Shown: in pieces, positions 54,926-64,000 of the stretch
Position numbering within the stretch: position 1 is the first letter of the stretch
Layout of the letters: each line of letters opens with the position of its first letter
Position numbers and translations under genes: made by a program
Notes under the pieces: model-generated
The model's database searches: none
What the model was told of the DNA's origin: nothing
Seen by the model: only the letters and a program-made list of their open reading frames with translations
Origin: Choristoneura fumiferana
Lineage: Eukaryota > Arthropoda > Insecta > Lepidoptera > Tortricidae
DNA length: 64,000 nt
NCBI RefSeq assembly: GCF_025370935.1
Contig: NC_133499.1
Span: 3,988,588 to 4,052,587, forward strand
Direction: 5' to 3'

Positions 54926-56197
54926 TCATATTATTTCAATTACATTTTCGGGAATATAGGTCTACCGTTACTATCGATTTAAATATCGTGTTATTTTGTT
55001 ACTAATAAATATATCATGATTTTTAAAGGTCTACGAAACTCTTGGTCAACTATTAAAAATTACCGTGTACGATTTCAAAAGAACAAAAAGAAGAAGGAGT
55101 TCAAAGGAACATGATTTGTTATGATTATGACAACATTATTTAAAATTAGACACAAATATTTTTAATTCGATTTATTTCAATTAAAATTTCAAAATATAAC
55201 GAACAGTCATGCTTTCAACTTTTATCCATAAAATGACAAAATAAACACAACGCCAATTTCACAACTACATGGTTTTTATAATATTACAGCGCATGGAAGA
55301 CAAAATGGTGTAAGCGACATGTTTGGTTTGTTTAGTTTATTAGCTTAGAAAACAAAGATGTAAAGAAATGGTTTTAGAAAGTATTAGAATTGTCGGTCAC
55401 GTCATTTTATTTTCCATGAGCTTATTAGTATAATGTAGATAAAATTTGTTGAGAAATCACAGTGGGATACGATACGCTTAGCGCAGTGTCGGAGCCTCTA
55501 AATGACATTTTTAAGAATTATGTACTTTGTCATTTTTCTTTGTTTAACACTTGACAATTAATAAACAGCCGTTTTCCTTGTATCATGACCTGTCGCTTAC
55601 GATATTAAGCATTAACGTCGTAATACTATTATTAAGTAATTTTATTTTTTATAGACTCCGATATATTCCCACTTTTAATAATCTATAGGTACTATACTAA
55701 TACACAGTTATATCAAAAAATAAAACATACATATAGATAAGTCAAAGGTAGATAGGTATTTCTTTAGGTACATCGAAGACACTAGGTTGTATAATAATGT
55801 CAAATACTTGCATAACTGGAGTGTGCTATTTTTGACAGTATTCGAGAAAAAAAACCTCTCTCAGTTTTTTTCTACTAAGTAAAATAGCGTAAGCGACAAC
55901 CGTTTCAAAAATAATTTTACCTATAAGACGATTGATTTCCGTGTTGATGTATCTACTAAAACAGCGAGTATTTCACATTACTATAAGTAGCGTGCGGCAA
56001 TAAGGGCTCCTCCACAGGATCTGATCTGGTCCTTAATAATTTGTTGTCTGTTCTATTCTTATACCTTTTTAAGCCCACAGGAGCCTAAAGTGTATATTTT
56101 AACTTATACTCTACCTACATGGACAGGTCATTGGTGAATAGATAGATTTAGTTGTATAAACCTGACCTATACCCCTACTATAAGACCGCAGATAGAC
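54926..56197. other. AT-rich DNA, no feature recognised
   Basis: No repeat shared with the window and no coding signal were noticed. Confidence 0.5.
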
Positions 56198-56330
56198 CAG
56201 CAGGGCTACCACGAAACTCGAAACTCGAAGTTCGTACCGTACCGTCCCTCTCGCTCTCGTATTAAATAGTATAAGTGTTAGAGGGACCGCACGACAAGAA
56301 CTTCGAGTTTCGAGTTTCGTAGAAGCCCTG
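56198..56330. mobile_element. Palindromic MITE P, copy 3
   Basis: GGGCTACCACGAAACTCGAA and inverted TTCGAGTTTCGTAGAAGCCC; middle CTCTCGCTCTCGTATTAAAT. Confidence 0.9.
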
Positions 56331-57511
56331 CAGGCAAAAGAGCTATAAGATTAATGTATTATAGAGTGAATAGTATCTAATACAAGGTGCAGTTATCTAA
56401 ATGTCGCTTAGCACTTTTAAACTTATTTTCCAACAGTTTAGTGTCACTATAATATCGTAAATAACAGTAATCCAGGCGGGTTTAGCAAAAAGTATTTGGT
56501 GCTTATGTCATTTTCTTTGCATTTTTTTGGACAAATAAATTTGTGAAATAAATGCGGCCTAAAATTCATTTAGGTAAAAAAATCTGTTAACAACTTTTAT
56601 ACAAACTTCACTTAGTTTTGAGCAAGTTAACAACAATAATACATAAAATTGCGTCACTTACCTATAGGTATTTCAATTATTTAGCCCCATACTAAAAACA
56701 ATACTCAAGCTGAAATTCATGTCAATCCTTTAATACGGCGCTTTAAAATGGGATAAATCTTGAGTTCGAATTTTAATATGGGTCTAAGTAACATTTAAAG
56801 ACTGCCTTCTGTTGTGTACACTGGATAATGGGTATGCGTGCCTCTAAAAAAAATGTATTTCTTTTGTAAAATGTTCGATTTTTTTATAATAAATATACAG
56901 GGATGCATGCGAGCTAGGAACTGAATCTAGATCTATTATTTCCTGAGACTTATTATCTACAGTATAGTTTGTGATTACATTCAATTAGCTCCCGATATTT
57001 TGATGCATGCTAGCGTAACAATAGCGTAGTCGTAAACATACCATGAACATACATAATGTAGTGTTCGAACGAAGTTTTAGTATCAGCAAGTTTCGACTTA
57101 AAAGTCACATTCCTTCCGGAGGCTCAGTTTCGGCCAAAAACTGCCGAACTTTTCGGCCGAACCGAAATTGTAATTTACAACAAATTTCGGACTGAGTTTG
57201 CCTTGCTTCGTACCATCGTACCTATGCATTCGACATTGCCAGAAATGTCGAAGCTAACACGACGCTGGCTTATTGGAGTGGCGTTCGTGTTTCGCGAAAA
57301 AATGGAGTAGTGGAATAAGTATATTATTGCACGTGTTTCATTGTTCATATGTCAAGAAAGAACGGCCTACCGATATTTTATTCATCTGTTTAAACACAGT
57401 CTGGGTGACTAGAGCCAAACTAAAGCATCGGTTTTGATTTCGGCCAAAAACATGTTTCGGTCGGACACTAACACAATGTAATAATTAATTATTAATCGTG
57501 AAACATTAGAA
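56331..57511. other. AT-rich DNA, no gene recognised
   Basis: The stretch 57150-57480 has a CGGCCGAA/TTTCGGCC-rich part that may be an old repeat. Nothing else was seen. Confidence 0.45.
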
Positions 57512-57952
57512 ATGAGGGCTATCGTTTTTTTTTCTCACTAGATGGCGCACTGTTGCGTGAGGTTTTTAAGTATGGCTTTCAAAGTCTGTTATTACGGGCG
57601 TAAAAACAAAGTTTAGATTAAAATCATATTTAATACACCTTAAAACCGTACCATAAAAATATCGAGCATGCCACAGTGTTGCTTAGTCCCCGTTTTGTTC
57701 GGAAAAAAGGCAGGACAAAGTTTTCCGAAAGACAAAACTGTCTCAAAACACAGACATTCATTGCCCCGGCACCACAGAGCCCGGCACGCATATTTGCCAT
57801 AATTAATTTCAGATATTGCAAAATATTCACAAAATTATTCTAATTATAAATAAATCCGCGTAGCTCACCCAAAAACTATGAGATTTGACATGTCGGAGAC
57901 CTCACGCTACACTAGCGCCTCTAGTGGCTAATTCATACGCGATAGCCCTCAT
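57512..57952. mobile_element. DNA element W, copy 2
   Basis: Complete, ATGAGGGCTATCG to CGATAGCCCTCAT. A short GC insertion (GCACCACAGAGCCC) lies at 57770. Confidence 0.92.
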
Positions 57953-57974
57953 TGACGATCTCTTCTTTCCTCTT

Positions 57975-58108
57975 ATCAGGACAGAGGGCTACTACGAAAT
58001 TCGAAAATCGAAGTTCGTATCGTACCATCCCTCTCACTCTCCTACTAAATAATATTAGCGGGACGGTACGATACGAACTTCGATTTTTGAATTTCGTAGT
58101 AGCCCCTC
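57975..58108. mobile_element. Palindromic MITE P, copy 4
   Basis: GGGCTACTACGAAATTCGAA and inverted TTTCGTAGTAGCCCC. Only 23 bp after W. Confidence 0.9.
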
Positions 58109-58302
58109 AGGTGCATACATGAATAAAGACTAAAGGATGTCTGTAATATGATGGTCACATTTGCTCTAAGATAGTTGAAAAAGGACGGACTGAAATTGGC
58201 CGATTTTCGCAATCACAGCTGAGAAAATACTGTTTAAAATGGAAAAAAAATTGGAAATCGAAATAAGATGTATATCGATAAATATCGAAATATGATATGT
58301 AA

Positions 58303-58313
58303 CAGACACGCAC

Positions 58314-58345
<32 letters not shown>

Positions 58346-58347
58346 TT
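58303..58347 (+). repeat. (CA)n microsatellite
   Basis: CACACA run interrupted by TATA. Confidence 0.9.
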
Positions 58348-60140
58348 TCACTGGTACACAGTATACACGAACACTATGCAGAGTAAGGTTTGAAATGCCG
58401 AAGCATGGTTATTTCGTTCCATTCAATTTTAATTTTAATATTATTATAATTTTTACCAATTTTCGATCTTTTCATTTTGGTTTTGTATTATGTAGGTTTT
58501 GTTTATTGTGCATTTATTTAATTATGCATTACAACGGTAGTTATTTTTGTTGTTAATATGTCAACTGGGTCCCAAGATACAGGCTCAGCCTAGTTTGGGA
58601 TCCACTGTATTTAATAATTGATTGTAATTGTCCTGGTATTAAAATAAATAATTTTGAAATTTTTTTTCACGAGCAAGGCAGTGAAAATAACGTGTCTGAC
58701 TGATTTTTGTATCACAGTAAATACCTATAATCATTTATTCATTTGTCTCTATATACTTTTTGTGCATTTCCATTTACCAACATCTGTGTTAAGTAATTTG
58801 TTCATATAAATAATATTCGACTCGTCAGCAAACGGACTCATGTGTATAGACAATTGGGGATAATAATTATAATAAAAAATAAAAGGATCGAATAAAAAAA
58901 AAACATTAATAGGTATAATTTAAAATATTATAAAATGCCCTTTTACTCGTACCACTTTTAAATGGTATTTTTAAGGATCTATAGTAACAGCCTATGTAAA
59001 AAACAGAAGGCAGACAAAAGGCATAACAAGGCATAATATGGTTAATAAGCGTTTTGAAATTTAAAGTGTTTATAGCATTAAATACAAATTAAGACAACTA
59101 TAATACCTGCGGGTAATTAATCGTACACAACATTAAAATTGTTGTTTACGATAAATACCTCGATGTTTTATGTAATTTACAATATTTTACTTTTAAATAT
59201 GTATTACCGACAGCTCATGGTGCTTCTATGGCTATTTAAGAGAAATTCAAATTATTCAAAAGGTTTGAACGAAAAATTTAAAAGACAGTACAAACGACTA
59301 GTGCCATCTAGTTTTCATTGGGATGAATGACGCTTCACTGTCTTTCTGATTTATCCGTTCAATACCACTGGCTGGTTTGTGAGTTAACTTTTTATTTTCT
59401 TAATTGACTTTAAATATCTGTATCTATATCAAGTGAATTTGTATTTAAATGTTACCCTATCATTTCATTTTCTTATAACAGTTAAAATATCTTCAATATC
59501 AACGTCTATATTCATCTTTGCTATTATTAAGGTGTCTTTAGACGACCAGACTACTCTTTCTTACTTTGACACTGACTGGGTAGGATCGTGTAGAGACACT
59601 TCAAGTACATTAATAAAATACTATAGTTTACCTAAATATTTATCTACAGCCAGATATGAAACAGACATATATTAACTGTATAAATAAACGAATATCATAC
59701 CATATCTAGATAAATAGCGTGAGAGCATAGTCACAAAAAATTAACACTGAAATAAGAATTGATTAATAATACTTATCTATTTACCAACTATTTATATACA
59801 TCAATGATAACAATAATAGATTATATTTATTATTATTATTGGTATCAAACCAAAGTATAATAAAGCGCATAGTTTAAAATTAACTTAGCTAAAAGGCTCT
59901 AGATATCAATCTCCTTCATCTGTCCGCCATCTTTAGTTAAGTTGTTCACACACGCTTGATTTTCGTCTGGCCGGTCACACACTAAGTTTGTATGTGATGT
60001 GTGTGCACTCACCGACGATTCACGACGATGGAATGGAACTACCTCAGATCAATAACAAGTTGTTTTGTTAATGTTCTGAGGGAACCATGTGACATCAATT
60101 CAATTTTACTTCTGTGCGACAGCAACATTAAAAAAAAAGA
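58348..60140. other. AT-rich DNA, no gene recognised
   Basis: Only short open frames with unconvincing composition. Confidence 0.5.
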
Positions 60141-60144
60141 GTTA

Positions 60145-60565
60145 AAGGTGCGGCCACATGCAGCCGCTCGTCACTCGTTTGCAGCGATAAATCTGGTCAC
60201 GTGACCCCGTTTTCAATGTGATTTTGAATTTCCCGCGCCTCAAAAAAGTATCGTCAAGTCGCGGCGTCGAGCATCAGCGACAAGATGGCTACTTGCAGGA
60301 ATAATCTTGGTCTTGGAAGCTGATTTCTTTATCTCATTTAGTAGCAGTCGTGGCAGTGTTACAAATAAAAGAAATTGGAGTGAATGAAAAAAAAAACAGT
60401 GTTTTTGCCGAATTTGAAGAGATTTTTTTTCCAGCGATAAAGCTCAACTTTATCAGCTTTATCGCTATATGTCACGTGACCAGATTTGACACTGGAAGCG
60501 AGCGTCGAGCGATTTGCAATTTGCATATGGCCGCGCTTTTACGTCACTCGCTCAATCACTTAGTA
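60145..60565. mobile_element. DNA element Q, copy 1
   Basis: Ends GTGCGGCCACATGCAGCCGC and GCATATGGCCGCGC with inner CTGGTCACGTGAC and GTCACGTGACCAG are partly inverted. Copy 2 at 62280-62698. Confidence 0.85.
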
Positions 60566-60894
60566 TAGGCGCAAGACATCGAGATTAATGTTTCAGCCCA
60601 ATTACGACACTGGATCCGATCACGACCAGCCCCAAGTCTAGGTAGGAGCAACTAAAGCGTAATATTTTTAACCAAATTATGAGCATTCGTTCCATCTTAT
60701 CGATTTTCTGATTCAAACTAGGATTCTTTCACCATAATAAAGACATTAAAATATCAAGATCATGTCTCTTCACAATATCACAAGATTATATTTCCACCTG
60801 TAGCTGGTTACACAGATTTTTTTAGTTTATAAAAGTCTATAAAATCTATGAAAGTCCGGGCCACAGACCCACAGTGCACAAACCATGCGGACCT

Positions 60895-61225
60895 AAAATA
60901 AGCTTTTGGTAAAAAAATCATTTTTAATAGAAGTTTTTCTGCTTACTGTACTTTTTGTCGAATTAACTTGCATTGTCCCCCAAACTACATTTGCATACCA
61001 AGTTTCAAGTCGATGTCATTAACCGTTGAAGAGTTCCGTCCTGTGGAGACGATCCTGGCCGGACTACCAGGATGGCAGTACTAGATTTTTGTATTGTCAC
61101 GCAATTTAGGTACATAAGTATACCAAATTTCAAGTCAATCAAACTACTGGAACGTAGTCAAAATTAGCTTGCATGATTTGATTACAGACAGACAGACAGA
61201 CAACGGAACAGGTGAAACCAAATAA
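60895..61225 (+). repeat. Repeat A, copy 4 (longest)
   Basis: Reads continuously from TTTTAATAGAAGTTTTTCTG through GGAGACGATCCTGGCCGGAC to GATTACAGACAGACAGACAG. Serves as the uninterrupted reference for the other copies. Confidence 0.85.
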
Positions 61226-61414
61226 AAGCTCGTAAAAAAGTCTACAGTCTGTCAAGTCAAGTCCCCTTGAAAATGGCAGCATGTTCAATTATTTTTTTAG
61301 ATAGCAACACTGATAAATAGGCTGAATACTAAAAGCCTTCCTCAGTTTGTGAGTACCACTGTATAGTTATAGTAATTTAAAAAAACCTACATAAATTCAA
61401 GTACGAGTATGAAA

Positions 61415-61650
61415 TTAAGGAGTGGCCACACCGCAGCTTAAAAAACGGCGATGGTACGGAATCGCAGTGACGCATCGTATGTGCAACGTTTTTTTTGCAT
61501 GCTTTCCACACCGCTGCTTAAAATATGCAAACGGCGCGGAATCGCAGTGACGTGCCGTAAACGTCACGACACACGACTTTTGTTCGGTAAAGACCAGACG
61601 TTTACGGCACGTCACTGCGATGTGGAGAGCATGCGGTCTAACTTAGTTTT
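61415..61650. mobile_element. Inverted-repeat element, ATCGCAGTGACG
   Basis: GGAATCGCAGTGACG occurs twice (61459, 61539) and inverted at 61607 (CGTCACTGCGATGTGGAGAG); GCCGTAAACGTC and GACGTTTACGGC form an inner palindrome. Confidence 0.7.
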
Positions 61651-62279
61651 TAGGAACCGGTTTAAATAGAGTTTAATGAATACTAAAGCTTACTGGTGGA
61701 AATTTAAACTATATCCTCTCTTTTATACATATTTCCCTTACTTATACAATACTTCCTTGCTTTAAAATCCGTCTCTTATTCCTATAACATACACAGAATT
61801 AAGTACACTTAAACATTAAATATAATATAAAATTATGTTACGATAAATTCCTTTGATTCAATGAATTTTCTTAGATTTAAATACACATTCATGTGAAATG
61901 TCAGTTTTTGAAGAGAATTTATTTTGACTTATTTATCTTCTACACAATAGCGGACTAAGGGGACTAAAGGGCCTACGCTAGCCCCCCCGACCTCCAGCGA
62001 TGGGGCCTCCAAATGTCCATAATTTATCTTGATCATGTCCTAAACAAAGCTAAAATATACTAGTTAACATGAACTTTATTTATTTACTCAGATAACTCAG
62101 ATCCAGTGTGTGTGTGTATTACAAAATGATCTTAATAGGCTATTAATAATAGCTATTGTGTTGTATTGTTCTTGTTACTAGTGTTACCTTAGTCCGCCAC
62201 TGTATATTCAGTATTAAATCCTCTTTTGACGTTGACTAATGAGCGTTTTCACAAATGTGAACATCGCTGGATGGTGTTA

Positions 62280-62698
62280 AGGTGCGAGCACATGCAGTCG
62301 CTCGTTGCACGTTTGCAGCGATAAATCTGGTCACGTGGCCCCATTTTAATGTGATTTTGAATTTCCCGCAACTCAAAAAAGTACCGTCAAGTCGCCGCGT
62401 CGAGCAGTAGCGACGAGATGGCTACTTGCTGGAATGATCTCGCTCGGTCTTTGAAGCTGAGTTCTTAATCTCATTTAGTAGCAGTCGTGGCAGGCAGTGG
62501 TACAAATAAAATAAATTGTAGTGAATGAAAAAAAAACCAGTGTTTTTGCCGAAATTGAAGAGGTTTTTATTTTGCAGCGATAAAGCTCAACATTTTCAGC
62601 TTTTATTTATTTATGTAGTGTTATCGCTATATGTCACGTGATCAGATTTGACGCTGGAAACGAGCGTCGAGCGACATACATGTGGCCGCACCTTTACT
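62280..62698. mobile_element. DNA element Q, copy 2
   Basis: GTGCGAGCACATGCAGTCGC to ATGTGGCCGCACCTTTA. A TTTATTTATTTATG insertion is at 62601. Confidence 0.85.
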
Positions 62699-62743
62699 AT
62701 CTTGAGGTCCGTTTGACGTTTGCTTGCGATTAGCATTAGCTCA

Positions 62744-63168
62744 ATGAGGGCTGTCGCGTATGAACTCGCCACTAGAGGCGCTAGTGTAGTGTTAGGTCTC
62801 CGAAATGTCAAATCTCATAGTTTTTGGGTGAGCTACGCGGGTTTATTTATAATTAGAATAATTTTGTGAATATTTTGCAATATCTGAAATTAATAATGGC
62901 AAATATGCGTTCCGGGGCAATGTATGTCTGTGTTTTGAGACAGTTTTGTCTTTCGGAAACCTTTGTCCTCCCTTTTTTCCTAACAAAACGGGGACTATGC
63001 AACACTGTGGCATGCTCGATATTTATATGGTACGGTTTTAAGGTGTATTAAATATGATTTTAATCTAAACTTTGTTTTCACGCCCGTAATAATAGACTTT
63101 CAAACCCATACTTAAAAACCTCACGCAACAGTGCGCCATCTAGTGAGACAAAAAACGATAGCCCTCAT
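62744..63168. mobile_element. DNA element W, copy 3 (reverse)
   Basis: Complete copy in reverse orientation, inserted in a smaller palindrome (GAGGTCCGTTTGACG at 62704 and CGTCAAACGGACCTC at 63197). Confidence 0.92.
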
Positions 63169-63267
63169 TAGTTATTTAACCAATCACTAGTAATCGTCAA
63201 ACGGACCTCACGATGCTAACGCCATCTAGTGATATTTCGCCTCTGTGCAAAACCCTCATTGTCTTGC

Positions 63268-63900
63268 TTTATTTGTGTGGGATCCACCTCCACACTGTAA
63301 GAACGCACACGTAACACAAACCCAACTATCAGCACCACACTATGCTGATACGTTTCAAAACTCAATTAGAGTTCATCCTCAACACAACCGCTACCACACT
63401 ACCAGACGTTAGATTAACGAACCAAAACAATAAATTAAATTGTCAGTGAAAATACCCAAGTACCCTCTTTATTTTTAACCCCCGACACAAAAAGAGGGGT
63501 GTTATAAGTTTGACCGCTATGTGTGTCAGAGTGTGTGTCTGTCTGTCTGTGGCACCGTAGCTCTTAAACGGGTGGACCGATTTGAATGAGGTTTTTTTAT
63601 TTGAAAGCAGGGTTTCTAGCGACGGTTCTTAGACGTGTTTCATCAAAATCGGTTCAGCTTTTGAGATATTGAACTTTGAAGTGACAAAGTCGGGGGTTTT
63701 CCAACTTTTCTCAACCAAACTACCCACAAATATTTTTCAAACTTAGCTAGCTTAGTTGGCTTAGCTAGGAGGAACTGTTGTTAACACACATTTGTTGTAT
63801 AGTCGTAGCTATCTTAAGGTCGCAGGTAAGCACAGTAATTGTTTATAGGTAATCGGTATGGACCTCTGCAAAGTAACACCTGATTCTATAAATAATCTTT
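63268..63900. mobile_element. Repeat U foldback, interrupted by repeat Z
   Basis: CCACCTCCACACTGTAAGAA at the left and TAAGGTCGCAGGTAAGCA, GGACCTCTGCAAAGTAAC at the right are U parts. Z (63476-63700) sits in the middle. Confidence 0.8.
63476..63700 (+). mobile_element. Repeat Z, full copy 2
   Basis: AACCCCCGACACAAAAAGAG to GACAAAGTCGGGGGTTTTC, colinear with 39915-40134. Confidence 0.88.
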
Positions 63901-64000
63901 TAAGTACTTTACGAATTAGAACTAGTCTGAACAGCGAGTCCATTCGTAAGCAGCAATGTAAATCAAAATTGAATTGCGACAAATGTAAACCAGGTTTCTC

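Noticed and set aside
62866..63051. Recurring 60-residue frame MNILQYLKLIMANM...
   Set aside because: It occurs in each copy of element W with changes at all codon positions and no start context; it is an effect of shared element sequence.

Overview
The window is 64 kb of AT-rich animal nuclear DNA, most likely from a moth or butterfly (Lepidoptera). The evidence is intron-containing genes with GT/AG borders, a C2H2 protein with an N-terminal ZAD domain (a domain typical of insects), short runs of the insect telomere unit TTAGG, and a dense set of SINEs, palindromic MITEs and non-LTR fragments of kinds I recognise from lepidopteran genomes. The organism call is inference; no database was searched. 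There is one 100-N assembly gap (5690-5789).

Three host genes can be assembled exon by exon, with splice phases that agree. (1) A ZAD-C2H2 zinc-finger gene on the minus strand (16908-24316, six exons, 580 aa, 14 fingers). (2) Divergent from it, with start codons 732 bp apart, a plus-strand gene (25049-28712, four exons, 402 aa) carrying a UAP56-binding motif and arginine/serine/glycine-rich repeats, best read as a UIF/FYTTD1-like mRNA export adaptor. (3) A CUEDC2-like CUE-domain gene on the minus strand (41862-52642, six exons found, last exon not found). It has an apparent 1-nt frameshift in exon 4 and a 128-bp tandem array made from the end of exon 5 plus its own splice donor.

Layout. 1-5.7 kb: small repeats, then a jockey/CR1-type non-LTR element joined to an RTE fragment. 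7.1-14.6 kb: a decayed Ty3/gypsy element (gag, zinc knuckles, protease, RT, RNase H, integrase) interrupted by a 1.5-kb terminal-inverted-repeat element and by a poly-A retroposon. 14.6-16.9 kb: SINE and foldback DNA. 16.9-28.7 kb: the two divergent genes, whose introns are filled with transposable elements. 28.8-41.8 kb: MITEs, SINEs, a 620-bp foldback and several odd motif arrays. 41.9-52.6 kb: the CUEDC2-like gene with many intronic insertions. 52.7-64 kb: a Helitron-like unit with an internal tandem array, then mostly unique AT-rich DNA with scattered repeats.

The most unusual structure is a recurring type of insertion whose interior is built from many degenerate copies, in one or both orientations, of one short motif, a different motif at each locus (8.9-10.4, 18.7-19.1 plus 21.1-21.3, 39.0-39.5, 40.7-41.0, 42.1-42.5 and 49.1-49.6 kb). 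At 8.9 and 49.1 kb the same motif lies in or next to terminal inverted repeats, and the 49.1-kb copy has an 8-bp target duplication. A second notable structure is a row of six short hairpins with compensatory stem changes in the 3' region of the jockey/CR1-type element.
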